Assembly (NCBI RefSeq): GCF_000468015.1
Contig: NZ_KI260296.1
Location: forward strand, 54,287 to 87,753
Reading direction: 5' to 3'
DNA length: 33,467 nt
DNA from: Ruminococcus callidus ATCC 27760
GTDB taxonomy: Bacteria > Bacillota > Clostridia > Oscillospirales > Ruminococcaceae
Of the stretch, positions 1 to 8,933 are shown one piece after another; the first letter of the stretch is position 1; the number at the start of each line of letters is the position of its first letter. The notes beneath the pieces were generated by a model. The model saw nothing but the letters and a program-made list of their open reading frames with translations, did no database searches and was not told the origin of the DNA. A program made the position numbers and the translations under genes.

Positions 1-70
1 AGCCTGTTTCGTATCTTCCCGCACGCATCTGTCGTGCAATCTTTGTGTGGTATTGCCTTAGGGAAACACT
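1..70. repeat. fragments of two dispersed palindromic repeats, back to back
   Basis: Bases 34-57 read as the end of a repeat of the GGCAATACC type (seen here as its reverse complement). The same end recurs at 28834 and 33436. It is followed directly by a start of the GGGAAACAC type at 61-70, which breaks off into the terminator hairpin. The same back-to-back junction occurs at 7736-7750. The left part of the element lies outside the window. Confidence 0.6.
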
Positions 71-71
71 A

Positions 72-106
72 GACCTGACGGGAAATTTTCTCGTCAGGTC
101 TTTTTT
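72..106 (+). terminator. intrinsic terminator of the gene left of the window
   Basis: A perfect 9-bp stem (72-80 with 92-100) and an 11-nt loop are followed by six T. No gene in the window ends here, so it probably serves a gene beyond the left edge. Confidence 0.8.
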
Positions 107-168
107 GATAACATATCATGAAATTACTACTTTTGTCATGAAAAATAGTATTATCCTTGTGAAAGATG

Positions 169-177
169 TGATATACT
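169..177 (+). promoter_or_regulatory. candidate extended -10 promoter for the GH9/GH16 gene
   Basis: TG-A-TATACT forms an extended -10, with no good -35 at 17 bp. The 11-mer AGATGTGATAT covers it (164-174) and recurs at 217-227 in the leader, so it could be a regulator site. The rest of the 107-303 gap is AT-rich with no gene seen. Confidence 0.4.
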
Positions 178-303
178 AAAGATAATGAATTGTTCGCATA
201 AAGCCGTTTGCACAGAAGATGTGATATTGTTTTTCATACATTCTGTGCAGACAAATTACACAGAAACAGCGGCATGCTGTTTTCAGAAAGAGAGGAAATG
301 AGT

Positions 304-3300
304 ATGATGCGAATCAAAGGACTTCGGCAATGTCTGGCAGTGCTCTGTGCGGCAGTGTTGAGCATGGGTAGTCTGGCAGCGATGCCGGCTTCTGCGGAAG
401 TGAAAAATCTGGTCAGCAACTCCACATTTGACAGCGGCACCAGCGGCTGGGACACCTATCAGGCAAGCGGCGGAAAGGCGTCCCTGACTACGGAAAACGG
501 TAAGCTTGCCCTGCAAATTGATTCTGTGGGAAAGCTGAACTATTCTGTACAGTGCAGCTATGATATTATCCCCTTGTACAAAAACGGGGTGTACCGTGTT
601 AGCTATGAGATCTCTTCCACCACAGACCGTTATGTGGAAGCCATGATCCAGCAGAATGGCGGCACCTATCAGGCGTACACCTGGAAAGGACTTGATCTGA
701 CCGCAGAACCGCAGACCGTGGACTATGAATTCACCATGAAGCAGGATTCAGATGTCATGTCCAAGCTGGTGTTCAACTGCGGACTGGAAAACGAGGAAGA
801 TCTGCCGGCACATACTATTTATCTGGACAATGTAAAGGTAGAACTGGTAGATGATTCCAACGTGGATTATACTTCTGTTCTGCCTTATGCTCCGTCGATC
901 ATGACCGATCAGGTAGGTTATCAGCCGGACGAAACCAAGACAGCTGTGTTCCGCGACGTGACCAGTGAAACCAGTTTTTCCGTCGTCAACGCAGACAGCG
1001 GACAGGTGGTCTATACCGGGGAACTGTCGGCTCCGACGTTTTATTCTTCCGCCGATGAAAACAACTGGACGGGAGATTTCTCCGCCGTGACAGAAGCTGG
1101 TACATACTATATCACCTGCGGCGGTCTGGATCAGTCGTATTCGTTCACCATTGGTAATAACGTTTACGACAGTCTGCTGGACGACAGCGTGAAAATGCTG
1201 TACCTCCAGCGGTGCGGCACGGAGGTGAAGGACAGCACATTCGGGCATGTGGCTTGCCATAACACGCTGGCAACAGTTTATCACACCAACGAAAAAATCG
1301 ATGTCAGCGGCGGCTGGCATGATGCCGGCGACTACGGCAGATATGTTGTTCCCGGTGCAAAGTCTGTGGCAGACTTGCTGATTGCCTATGATGCCAATCC
1401 GGAGTTGTTCAGCGACAGCATTGGCATTCCGGAAAGCGGCAACGGTGTTCCGGACGTGCTGGACGAGGTACGCTATGAACTGGAATGGATGCTGAAAATG
1501 CAGGACAGCCAGACCGGCGGCGTGCACCACAAGGTCAGCTGCGAGAATTTCCCCGGTTATGTGATGCCGGAAACGGAAACGGACGAACTGATCGTAACGC
1601 CGGTTTCCACCACAGCGACTGCCGATTTCTGTGCGTCGATGGCAATGGCATATGAATACTACCAGAAGGTCGACAAGGACTTTGCGGAAAAGTGCCTGAA
1701 TGCTGCAAAGAACGCGTGGGCATTCCTGCAAAAAAATCCCAACTTTATCTTCTCCAATCCGTCTGACATTACGACTGGTGATTATGGCGACACTTCCGAT
1801 ATTGACGAACGCTACTGGGCAGCAGCACAGATGTGGCGTGCTACCGGTGAGGACACATATCGTACTGCGTTGGAAAGCATGCGTGTGCAGAATGGCATGG
1901 ACTGGATGGAAGTGGGAGACTATGGTAATATTGCCATTCTCACTATGGACGGTGTGGATACGAACTCTGACCTCTACACCCGTGCAAAGACTTCCATTCT
2001 GAAAGAAGCCGACAAAATGAAAGGTTTTTCCCAGAGCAATCCTTATGGGGTGTCGGTTTCCAAATATAACTGGGGCAGCAACATGGGCGTTGCCACTTCC
2101 GGCATGATCCTGAATCTGGCATACCAGATGACTGAGGACAGCACCTATCTGGACACTTCCCGCAGCAATCTCCACTATCTGCTGGGCAATAACGCAATGG
2201 GAGAGTGCTTCGTGACTGGCTATGGCACGGTTTCACCAGAACACCCGCACCACAGACCGTCTATGGCCAAGAATCAGGCAATGAAAGGTATGCTGGTCGG
2301 CGGTGTCAATTCCGGTCTGGAGGACAGTGCTGCAAAGGCATACTGTGCAAATTCTCCGTCGGCAAAGTGCTATGTAGACCATTGGGAAAGCTATTCCACC
2401 AATGAGATCACGATCTACTGGAACTCTCCGCTGACCTGCCTGCTGGCGATGAACAGCACCGCAAGAACACCGGGACATGATGACATCATTTCCGGCGATG
2501 TAAATCAGGATCAGACAGTCAACACTGCGGATGTTGTACTGCTGCAAAAGTATCTGCTGGGAGAAGTTTCTCTCACAGAAACACAGGCAAAGGCGGCAGA
2601 TGTACAGGCAGACAATACGGTAAACGGCTTCGATCTGGCAGTGCTGCGGCAAAAGCTGGTGCAGAAAGACGACAATACTTCCGGCAAGGACGACACCAAG
2701 GGCAATGAACCCAGTGCCGATGCGGAAGTACTGGCAGATTTCCGTAAGGGTGCTACCAGTCTGTTTGAAGCTTCGGACGGCTGGACAAACGGCAATCCCT
2801 TTGACTGCGGCTGGACAAAGAACAATACTTCTTTCGACAACGGCGTGTTGAATCTGACCATTGACAAGGACAGTTCCGGTCAGTATAACTATACTGGTGC
2901 AGAGTACCGTTCTCTGGAGCACTATCACTATGGTTATTACGAAACTTCCATGAAGGCAATCAAAAATGATGGCGTGGTTTCCTCGTTCTTTACCTATACC
3001 GGCCCCTCGGAGAATAACCCGTGGGATGAGATCGATGTGGAGGTTCTGGGTAAGGATACCACCAAGGTACAGCTCAACTATTACACCAATGGTGTCGGCA
3101 ATCATGAGTACATGTACGATCTGGGCTTTGATGCATCAGAGGGATATCACACTTATGGATTCGACTGGCAGAAGGATTACATTACATGGTATGTGGACGG
3201 CAAGGCGGTCTACACAGCTACCAGCAATATCCCGTCCACTGCCGGCAAGATCATGATGAATGTATGGCCCGGAATTGGTGTCAACGACTGGCTGAAGCCT

Positions 3301-3372
3301 TTCGACGGCAAGACACCTTTGACTGCAAGCTATGAATGGGTGACCTATCAGAGCACAGCCAAAGCCAACTAA
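304..3372 (+). CDS. secreted cellulosomal GH9 endoglucanase - dockerin - GH16 lichenase
   Basis: This 1022-aa secreted enzyme should cut cellulose (GH9) and mixed-linkage beta-1,3-1,4-glucan (GH16) while docked on a cellulosome. Order: signal peptide 1-31 (cleavage after ASA); CBM4/9-like sandwich about 33-185; Ig-like CelD_N domain about 195-285; GH9 about 290-720 with DAGDYGRY (D340, D343) and the late acid E701 in TNEITIYWN; dockerin about 731-789 with two DxNxD-type calcium loops; GH16 about 807-1015 with EIDVE (E909, D911, E913). The GH16 part closely follows Bacillus lichenase in motif order ([23 protein letters not shown]). The start at 304 is chosen because GAGAGG (290-295) lies 8 nt upstream and the signal peptide follows at once; an upstream in-frame ATG at 208 would add 32 residues ahead of the signal. 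The dockerin is internal, between two catalytic modules. The gene is monocistronic and convergent with the AraC gene. Confidence 0.93.
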   Translation: MMRIKGLRQCLAVLCAAVLSMGSLAAMPASAEVKNLVSNSTFDSGTSGWDTYQASGGKASLTTENGKLALQIDSVGKLNYSVQCSYDIIPLYKNGVYRVSYEISSTTDRYVEAMIQQNGGTYQAYTWKGLDLTAEPQTVDYEFTMKQDSDVMSKLVFNCGLENEEDLPAHTIYLDNVKVELVDDSNVDYTSVLPYAPSIMTDQVGYQPDETKTAVFRDVTSETSFSVVNADSGQVVYTGELSAPTFYSSADENNWTGDFSAVTEAGTYYITCGGLDQSYSFTIGNNVYDSLLDDSVKMLYLQRCGTEVKDSTFGHVACHNTLATVYHTNEKIDVSGGWHDAGDYGRYVVPGAKSVADLLIAYDANPELFSDSIGIPESGNGVPDVLDEVRYELEWMLKMQDSQTGGVHHKVSCENFPGYVMPETETDELIVTPVSTTATADFCASMAMAYEYYQKVDKDFAEKCLNAAKNAWAFLQKNPNFIFSNPSDITTGDYGDTSDIDERYWAAAQMWRATGEDTYRTALESMRVQNGMDWMEVGDYGNIAILTMDGVDTNSDLYTRAKTSILKEADKMKGFSQSNPYGVSVSKYNWGSNMGVATSGMILNLAYQMTEDSTYLDTSRSNLHYLLGNNAMGECFVTGYGTVSPEHPHHRPSMAKNQAMKGMLVGGVNSGLEDSAAKAYCANSPSAKCYVDHWESYSTNEITIYWNSPLTCLLAMNSTARTPGHDDIISGDVNQDQTVNTADVVLLQKYLLGEVSLTETQAKAADVQADNTVNGFDLAVLRQKLVQKDDNTSGKDDTKGNEPSADAEVLADFRKGATSLFEASDGWTNGNPFDCGWTKNNTSFDNGVLNLTIDKDSSGQYNYTGAEYRSLEHYHYGYYETSMKAIKNDGVVSSFFTYTGPSENNPWDEIDVEVLGKDTTKVQLNYYTNGVGNHEYMYDLGFDASEGYHTYGFDWQKDYITWYVDGKAVYTATSNIPSTAGKIMMNVWPGIGVNDWLKPFDGKTPLTASYEWVTYQSTAKAN

Positions 3373-3482
3373 GTAAGCTTCATTATTCATCTCCATTTCT
3401 TTTTACAGGAAATCCGCACCTGTTCCACGCGGATTTCCAAACCCGCAGTTTCGGCTTCTCTGAACTGCTGATTCCAAGCAAA

Positions 3483-3527
3483 CAGCCCCGCATTTCTCTT
3501 TCCGGAGAAGTGCGGGGCTGTTGTTTT
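3483..3527. terminator. bidirectional terminator between convergent genes
   Basis: A 10-bp GC-rich stem (3483-3492 with 3511-3520), extended by a second helix, is followed by TTGTTTT on the plus strand and by TTTGCTT on the minus strand. It separates the GH9/GH16 gene from the AraC gene. Confidence 0.8.
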
Positions 3528-3541
3528 ATGCTGTTGCCTTA

Positions 3542-4522
3542 TCAAAAATGAGTGCTGTCACGGAACTGCTTCCGGTACTCTTTCGGGGTCATGCCCACGT
3601 ATTTTTGGAATACCTTGATGAAATAGCTTTGAGAGCTGAAACTGAGCAGGCTGCTGATCGAGGCGGCAGTGTGCTCGGTGTACTGGAGCAGGTTCTTGGC
3701 AGCTTCTACTTTTTTAATGGCAATGTATTCGCTGATGCTAAGATGTACTTCGGCCTGAAACAGACGGGATAAGTGCGGTGCACTCACTGCGGCAGCATCG
3801 GCAACGTCCTGTAAAAAGATACGGCTGTGCAGGTGAATGCTGATGTAGTCCATAGCTTTCAGCACCAGCGGCGAATAGCGGGTATTGTCTTGCAGCCGCC
3901 GCATTTTGCCGGTGAAATCCTGTATTGCCTGATAGTGCAGCACATGGATCTGTGCTTCACTGACGGCAGTGTCCGTTCGCTGAATGTACAGGTCGCTGAG
4001 ATTGAACGCTTCTTCCTGTGGCATGCCGCCCTGAATGCAGTAGCGTGTCAGCATGGAAATGGTGATGACCAGATGATACTTCAGATTTCGCAGCGGGTCA
4101 CGGCTCAGCTCGCCGTAGCCTTTTCCGCCAAGGGGTGTGTACAGCAGATGCACAGTGTCGCTGTTTCCAGAAACCACGCTTTCAAAAAAGGCGAGTTCTG
4201 TGACAAGCATTGCATGCTGTGTTTCTGCCTCCCGTTGGGCGGCGAGAAAATGGGTGAAGTCCTGTTCTGCCTGTTGGTTCTGCACAGCGGCGTATAGCTG
4301 CAAAAACTGCTGCATCTGCTCCAGTGCTTCCTGTTGCAAAACATACCGGCTGCCGGTTTTGGTGAGAAACCCTGCCTGTTCCATGGCGGAGAGCAGTGCC
4401 GCAGCAGGGATTTCCGGCGGCAGCAGTTTTTCCAGTTTCGGCAGAGAAGCAGGGCTTTTTTGCAGTGCTGCCAGAAGTACCTGTACTGCTTTCGGATATT
4501 GCAGCAGAAGTTTCAGATCCAT
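3542..4522 (-). CDS. AraC-family transcriptional regulator
   Basis: This 326-aa regulator has a C-terminal AraC-type double helix-turn-helix at about 232-318 (VADAAAVSAPHLSRLFQ and SQSYFIKVFQKYVGMTPKEYRKQF). The N-terminal 200 residues lack a cupin signature. Their middle (DPLRNLKYHLVITISMLTRY..GGMPQEEAFNLSDLYIQ) is the segment commonly found before the HTH in Firmicutes sugar-type AraC/YesN regulators. The start lies 1 nt after the stop of the M6 protease gene, and its site GGTGG lies inside the protease's last codons, so translation is probably coupled. By position it may control the protease or nearby glycan-degradation genes; this is inference, and the effector is unknown. Confidence 0.85.
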   Translation of the reverse strand: MDLKLLLQYPKAVQVLLAALQKSPASLPKLEKLLPPEIPAAALLSAMEQAGFLTKTGSRYVLQQEALEQMQQFLQLYAAVQNQQAEQDFTHFLAAQREAETQHAMLVTELAFFESVVSGNSDTVHLLYTPLGGKGYGELSRDPLRNLKYHLVITISMLTRYCIQGGMPQEEAFNLSDLYIQRTDTAVSEAQIHVLHYQAIQDFTGKMRRLQDNTRYSPLVLKAMDYISIHLHSRIFLQDVADAAAVSAPHLSRLFQAEVHLSISEYIAIKKVEAAKNLLQYTEHTAASISSLLSFSSQSYFIKVFQKYVGMTPKEYRKQFRDSTHF

Positions 4523-4523
4523 G

Positions 4524-6923
4524 TTATGCCACCTTTGTCAGAAGCTGTCGCAGAACAGCCAGATCGAAACCGTTGATGCTGTCATCTGCCTGCAAATCAG
4601 CTGCCTTTGCCTGTGCTGCTGTCAGGGCAGTTTCTCCCAGCAGGTATTTTTGCAGCAGCACTGTATCTGCCAGATTTGCTGTACCGTCCCCGTTGACATC
4701 GCCGGTAACTGCCGGTGTTTCAGTTTCCAGTGTCAGCTTTTTCAGCTGCATCTGCAAGTCAGAGGTGGCGTAAAGGCAGTAGAGAGCCTGCTTCTGTGCT
4801 GCCAGTACCGGCTGGTTTACCATGCTCTGTGCAATGGGGTTGCCGGTCAGTGACCATGTGCCGTCTTTGTTTAATCCGTAAAGGACAAATTCTTCCGGAT
4901 TCTGGGCGTTTACCGTCATATAGAAGTTCCCCTGTGCCACTGCCGGTGTCATCTGGAATGCCCGTCCTTGGACAGCTTCCGGCAGGGGAATATTTGTAAC
5001 CGTGCCGGATTCCCAGCGGAAAACGTCTGTCTTGCCGCCGGAGGGAACGACCCAGATGCTGTTTCCGTCTGCCAGAACTGAAATCGTGCCGCAGTCCTGT
5101 TCAGAAAGCGTTGTGGTATTCCATGCTGTTCCGTCCCAGACGGCAAGCTTTGGTACATTGTTGTCGTTCAGGTCGCGGTAGCCGATGCCAATGCTGCCGT
5201 TTGCAGCGGCGATCTCCATGTTGCAGGCGTTGTCAGCAATGACATCTCCCAGCAGGGAAACGGTGCCGGCGGCATTGTCAAACCGGAATGCGTGAAGAAC
5301 ATAGGGGAACGAGCCGGTGGTGTAGGTCACGTACACGCCGCTGTTGTCTGCGGCAATGTCGGCATATTGAGCCAGTTCTGTGCCGGTGTAGCAATCTTGC
5401 CATACACCGGAGGTGCTGTTCCAGCGGTTCAGGTGCAAGAAATACTGGCTGTCCTGCCAGAGCAGGTAGGGCGTACCGTTGGAGAATGCCAGCTTCGGGT
5501 TGTACATAGTACCGGAAAGCACAGTGCTGACTGGCTGTAAGGTGTCGTTTTCCACACAGTACAGTGTGGCACCGTCGGTGTTGGCGGACAGCAGATATAG
5601 CTTGCCGTCATCGCCGGTCACCATGTCGTAGCCGGTCTGGTCTGCGGGAAAGTTCACGCTGTCCACGTTCTGCCACAACAACCGGTCGGATACATCGGCA
5701 AAGTCGGCGGAAAAGCTTAATGTGCCGTCACCGTTCAGCTGAATATCATGGAGAGCGATGCCACTGTTGGTGCCATCGGAATAGACCAGGGCACCGTCTG
5801 CAAAGGTGCTTTCCAGATCTGTGGAACCAATCGAATCCGGTGCGTTTTTGCCGCCGTAGCAGGAACGTGTCAGGTCACCGCCGCCGGCATTCAGCGTGGT
5901 TTCATCGGGTCGGAATACGTAGATGCCGTCAGTATCACTTCGATAGTTGCCCTGTACGGCAGTGTTGACACGATAGACTACCATGCCCTCGCCGTAGATC
6001 TTGCAGTCCAGTTCTTCGGAGTACTGCTTTCCGGGAATACGGTATTCCACCGCAAAAAATTCCGTGTCTGAAAACGGCGTTTTCAGCAGATAGAGCCGAT
6101 CGCCTGTGCTGGAAGATGCCGGCTGTAATGTGTAGGTGCCGGCAGTGGTAATAGTTTTCGCGTCCAGCCAGCCGGAAACCGCGTAACGCTGATAGGCGAG
6201 AGGGTATTGCAGAAAGATGGAGTTGGTTGCCATAAGATCCCACTGTCCCACAGGGTTGCCGGAAGAACTGTCTTTGCGGTAGAGGTCGGGATAACCGATA
6301 CTGTGCAGGAACTCATGGCAGAGTGTTCCCACGCCGCTGAAAATAGTGGAACTGAGCAGTGTGTAGCTGCTCATCAGGTTGATGCTGCCTACAGGGGTAT
6401 CTCCAAGATACAGTCCGCCCACCTGGAAAGCTTTTGCCCAAAGCGGGTCACCCATAGATTCTGCCCGTCCGTCGATCACCAGCGTGATGTTGTCTGTCAT
6501 GCCGTCCTGATTGCCGTCCAGCGGTATGCTGTCAGGAATCCGGATATTCTGCACCATTTCAATGGCGTACTGTTCATAGTTGGTGTATTCCGCTTTGGAA
6601 TTCTGGAGAACGTAGGGCTGGATCACGCCGTCGGAAAGCTGCGGGAAATAAGAGTTCACGTGCAGCTTGCCATAGGAAATGGCGTCGATATAGCTGGTGA
6701 GAGAACGCGGTGTGCTGGTGTCGTTGCAAATGGCGATCGCCGTGTCCGTCTTGTCTGCCATAAAGTTGTCTGTGTCGGCATCTGGAAACTGGGCAAACAG
6801 AACGATGTTGTTTAGCTGTTGCGTTGTGTCTGCTGCCTGTGCAGAAATTCTGCCTGCGGGGATTCCTGCAAACAGCAGGATCACACCCAGCAGCAGAGCC
6901 GGAATGCGTTTGTGTATACTCAT
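4524..6923 (-). CDS. secreted M6-family metalloprotease with C-terminal dockerin
   Basis: This 799-aa protein has a signal peptide (residues 1 to about 30, AQA/AD), then an M6 (immune inhibitor A-like) peptidase with zinc motif HEFLH (H203, E204, H207) followed by GYPDLYRKD, as usual for the family. A beta-rich region about 390-720 with repeated short strands may be a propeller-like or sandwich domain. A dockerin fills 741-797 (GDVNGDG loop; DLQADDSINGFD loop) and is close in sequence to the dockerin of the GH9/GH16 enzyme. Start chosen at 6923: AGGAG (6935-6931) lies 7 nt upstream, whereas the ATG at 6929 is too close to it. It is the first gene of a two-gene unit with the AraC regulator. 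Substrate unknown; it could process cellulosomal or plant proteins. Confidence 0.88.
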   Translation of the reverse strand: MSIHKRIPALLLGVILLFAGIPAGRISAQAADTTQQLNNIVLFAQFPDADTDNFMADKTDTAIAICNDTSTPRSLTSYIDAISYGKLHVNSYFPQLSDGVIQPYVLQNSKAEYTNYEQYAIEMVQNIRIPDSIPLDGNQDGMTDNITLVIDGRAESMGDPLWAKAFQVGGLYLGDTPVGSINLMSSYTLLSSTIFSGVGTLCHEFLHSIGYPDLYRKDSSSGNPVGQWDLMATNSIFLQYPLAYQRYAVSGWLDAKTITTAGTYTLQPASSSTGDRLYLLKTPFSDTEFFAVEYRIPGKQYSEELDCKIYGEGMVVYRVNTAVQGNYRSDTDGIYVFRPDETTLNAGGGDLTRSCYGGKNAPDSIGSTDLESTFADGALVYSDGTNSGIALHDIQLNGDGTLSFSADFADVSDRLLWQNVDSVNFPADQTGYDMVTGDDGKLYLLSANTDGATLYCVENDTLQPVSTVLSGTMYNPKLAFSNGTPYLLWQDSQYFLHLNRWNSTSGVWQDCYTGTELAQYADIAADNSGVYVTYTTGSFPYVLHAFRFDNAAGTVSLLGDVIADNACNMEIAAANGSIGIGYRDLNDNNVPKLAVWDGTAWNTTTLSEQDCGTISVLADGNSIWVVPSGGKTDVFRWESGTVTNIPLPEAVQGRAFQMTPAVAQGNFYMTVNAQNPEEFVLYGLNKDGTWSLTGNPIAQSMVNQPVLAAQKQALYCLYATSDLQMQLKKLTLETETPAVTGDVNGDGTANLADTVLLQKYLLGETALTAAQAKAADLQADDSINGFDLAVLRQLLTKVA

Positions 6924-6968
6924 AGTCATGCTCCTGTCTAACAGCGTTAGCTGTCCGTTGATATAATT

Positions 6969-6998
6969 ATTATACCATAGTTTCCTGCACTTTTGCAA
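6969..6998 (-). promoter_or_regulatory. sigma-A-type promoter of the protease-AraC unit
   Basis: On the minus strand TTGCAA (6998-6993), an 18-bp spacer and TATAAT (6974-6969) lie about 45 nt upstream of the protease start. Confidence 0.65.
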
Positions 6999-7040
6999 GA
7001 AAAAATGGGAAATTTGGCATAAATACAAAGGAAAAAACGA

Positions 7041-7080
7041 AAAAATCCGCTGCGGGATCATTTCGCAGCGGATTTTTTTG
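7041..7080. terminator. bidirectional terminator downstream of the XRE gene
   Basis: A 14-bp perfect stem (7041-7054 with 7064-7077), AT-rich at its outer end, gives a T run in both directions. On the minus strand it lies about 115 nt past the XRE regulator's stop. Confidence 0.75.
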
Positions 7081-7087
7081 GCGAGTA

Positions 7088-7144
7088 CCTGTAAACTGTT
7101 TTTGAACGGACAAGCGTCTGTCTGGCTTCCAGTGTATAATAAAA
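7088..7144 (-). repeat. 57-bp dispersed module, copy A
   Basis: Read on the minus strand this aligns without gaps to 21972-22028 (plus) with 44 of 57 identical bases, including TTTTATTATA at one end, TGTCCGTTCAAA in the middle and TTTACAGG at the other end. It is preceded (about 7153-7173, minus) by a degenerate right end of the palindromic repeat family, as is copy B. The central bases can form a short hairpin (CAGACA with TGTCCG, one mismatch). No protein was recognised in it. Confidence 0.65.
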
Positions 7145-7190
7145 GCATGGACGGAAGGGGAACGCTGAATCAAGTCCGTTTGGTATCTCC

Positions 7191-7529
7191 CTAATGCTCC
7201 TGAAAGCGATCAGAGAGCAGGTCCATGAATGCAAGGCAAAGACGTTTGTTGTCGGGAGAAAGATTTTGAAATTTTTCCAGCAGGATCGCATCATCTTTCG
7301 AATAATCTGTTTGACGGACAGTACCGAGAAGAATGTGATCCGGTGTGGTTTCCAAGGCGGTACATAATTTCAAAAAGACCTCCAAGCTGGGAATGGAACG
7401 TGCGGTTTCAATGCAGGAAAGGTATTTGTCATTGATTTTGGCACGTTCGCAAACTTCATATTGCTTTAACCGCAGCTCTTTTCGTCGTCTTGCAAGATTT
7501 TTACCGATTTGTTGGTAGTCGAGAATCAT
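7191..7529 (-). CDS. XRE-family helix-turn-helix regulator
   Basis: This 112-aa protein has a Cro/CI-type HTH at about 8-63 (IGKNLARRRKELRLKQYEVCERAKINDKYLSCIE..RSIPSLEVFLKLCTAL) and a short C-terminal helix pair. Start chosen at 7529, where a near-perfect AAGGAGGTG (7545-7537) lies 7 nt upstream; a longer reading frame extends upstream but crosses the promoter region and has no such site. It is divergent from the AAA+ operon, whose promoter lies only about 75-100 bp away, so it is a good candidate for that operon's repressor. This is inferred from arrangement only. Confidence 0.88.
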   Translation of the reverse strand: MILDYQQIGKNLARRRKELRLKQYEVCERAKINDKYLSCIETARSIPSLEVFLKLCTALETTPDHILLGTVRQTDYSKDDAILLEKFQNLSPDNKRLCLAFMDLLSDRFQEH

Positions 7530-7553
7530 ACTGCTGCACCTCCTTATATTAAG

Positions 7554-7589
7554 AGTATACAGGCATTTTTGGATTGTAAACAGTGTAAA
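7554..7589 (-). promoter_or_regulatory. weak promoter and possible operator of the XRE gene
   Basis: The -10 is TATACT (7559-7554, minus); upstream the -35 is poor (TGTTTA at 17 bp). TGTAAA is repeated directly at 7575-7580 and 7584-7589, in the space between the two divergent promoters, where an XRE protein could bind. Confidence 0.35.
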
Positions 7590-7603
7590 AGCTGAAAAAC
7601 AAC

Positions 7604-7632
7604 TTGACATAAGAAAAAATATGGTATATAAT
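7604..7632 (+). promoter_or_regulatory. consensus sigma-A promoter of the AAA+ operon
   Basis: TTGACA (7604-7609), a 17-bp spacer and TATAAT (7627-7632) match the consensus exactly. The predicted transcript would begin near 7639 and carry a leader of about 320 nt that holds a full-length palindromic repeat before the AAA+ start codon. Confidence 0.85.
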
Positions 7633-7710
7633 AAGAATATGCATGTTTTGTGGCAAAAAATCCAATTGTCAGGCAGTATAGAAAACGGACAGGATCCCAA
7701 CAGATTTTAA

Positions 7711-7740
7711 GGTAGCACAGGCTTTATGCAGTGCTGCCCT
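7711..7740. repeat. repeat stub next to the full-length element
   Basis: About 30 bp ending in GGCTTTATGCAGTGCTGCCCT, a variant of the right end of the palindromic family. Its own ends pair (GGTAGCAC with GTGCTGCC). It directly abuts the full element starting at 7741. Confidence 0.55.
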
Positions 7741-7920
7741 AGGGAAACACTGAATAAAGCTTGTGCGTAAGATGCGTAGTCAGATTTTTTGGCAGATTGT
7801 CAGAAATTCCGCAGGCAGACTGCCGTTATTATGGCAAGGGATTTCTGGGCAATATGACGGGAAAATCTGTACGCAGATTGCGTACAAAGCCGTCAGGCGG
7901 GCTTTATTCAGCGTTTTCCT
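7741..7920. repeat. full-length 180-bp palindromic repeat (MITE-like)
   Basis: The terminal inverted repeats are AGGGAAACACTGAATAAAGC and, on the other strand at the right end, AGGAAAACGCTGAATAAAGC. The two halves are complementary along most of their length (for example 7801-7810 with 7838-7847). An internal perfect 7-bp hairpin lies at 7869-7885. The reverse complement matches the element at 22285-22462 over its whole length. TA lies at both junctions (CCC-TA-GGG and TCC-TA-GAT), compatible with TA target duplication. It lies wholly inside the leader of the AAA+ operon. Confidence 0.85.
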
Positions 7921-7957
7921 AGATAATCAATCCATTTTGAGAAAGGGAGTTATTCTG

Positions 7958-8932
7958 ATGCCATTAGTGCCAACCAAAAGCAGTCCACCCGTAACCAAGC
8001 CGAAACCGAAACCGCAGCCGCCGCAGCCGGAGAAGCAGTCCATAAGCTTCATGGTTTCCAAGCCCAAGTACCGGCTTTCGGATCTGATCTTGTCGGAGAG
8101 CAACTTGGACGAATTGCAGACGGTCATCAAAGCGAAAGAATACTGGAACAAGGTATTTGTGGACTGGAACCTGCAATCCGTGATGAAACAGCGGAAAAGC
8201 CTGTTCATCAACCTTTACGGAGAGCCGGGAACCGGAAAGACCATGGCTGCCCATGCAATTGCCAACGCTCTGCACAAGGAAATGATCTGCGTCAATTATG
8301 CGGATATTGAATCCAAGTATGTGGGCGAAACCAGCAAGAACCTGACAAATCTTTTCCACACTGCCTCAGAAAAAGACATCATCATTTTCTTTGACGAAGC
8401 AGATGCACTGCTGAGCAAGCGTGTGACCAATATGTCCAGTTCCACAGATGTCAGCGTGAACCAGACCCGTTCGGTGCTGCTGACACTGCTGAATGACTAT
8501 GAGGGCATGGTGATATTTGCCACCAACTTTATCAGCAACTACGATCCCGCATTTATGCGGCGGATCCAGTACCATATCCGGTTTGATCTGCCGGACAAGT
8601 CTTTGCGGGAAAAGCTGTGGCGGCTGTACATTCCGCAGGAAATGCCGACAGACCTTCGTATTTCCGAGATTGCCGAAAAGTATGACGGCGTAAGCGGCAG
8701 CGATATTTCCAACGCGGTGCTGAAAGCTGCCCTGAAAGCGGCGAAGAATCAGGAATCGTTTGTGAAGCAGGCGGACTTTGAAGATGCCGTTGCGGAGATC
8801 GTCAAGAGCAAAAAGGCGAACAAAAGCGGAAGCCCCAGAGATGTTAAGATTACAAAATCCGAGATAGTTCCGGAATCGGAAGTACCGAAAGATATTGTAA
8901 ATAAATCAAAAGAATTTCAGGAGGTGAACTAA
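7958..8932 (+). CDS. AAA+ ATPase, Cdc48/FtsH-like single module
   Basis: This 324-aa cytosolic ATPase has a Lys/Pro-rich N-terminus (KPKPKPQPPQP, about 12-25), Walker A GEPGTGKT (88-95), Walker B IIFFDEADALL (D146, E147), a sensor-1-like ATNF, and the FMRRIQYHIRFDLPD segment with the arginine finger region, then a C-terminal helical lid (VSGSDISNAVLKAAL). It is a classic single-ring AAA module without protease or substrate domain. Start chosen at 7958 (AAAGGGAG 8 nt upstream); an in-frame ATG at 7763 lies inside the palindromic repeat and would translate it. It heads a tight operon: the next gene starts 1 nt after its stop. Its substrate is likely among the four membrane-associated products that follow; this is inference. 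Confidence 0.9.
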   Translation: MPLVPTKSSPPVTKPKPKPQPPQPEKQSISFMVSKPKYRLSDLILSESNLDELQTVIKAKEYWNKVFVDWNLQSVMKQRKSLFINLYGEPGTGKTMAAHAIANALHKEMICVNYADIESKYVGETSKNLTNLFHTASEKDIIIFFDEADALLSKRVTNMSSSTDVSVNQTRSVLLTLLNDYEGMVIFATNFISNYDPAFMRRIQYHIRFDLPDKSLREKLWRLYIPQEMPTDLRISEIAEKYDGVSGSDISNAVLKAALKAAKNQESFVKQADFEDAVAEIVKSKKANKSGSPRDVKITKSEIVPESEVPKDIVNKSKEFQEVN

Positions 8933-8933
8933 A

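Noticed and set aside
748-2175. Long open frame on the minus strand opposite the GH9 module
   Set aside because: It has no ribosome site, its composition is Cys/His/Phe-rich and typical of antisense frames, and it is wholly opposite a gene with clear catalytic motifs.
7763-7957. N-terminal extension of the AAA+ gene in frame from 7763
   Set aside because: These codons lie in the palindromic repeat, and a good ribosome site precedes the ATG at 7958.
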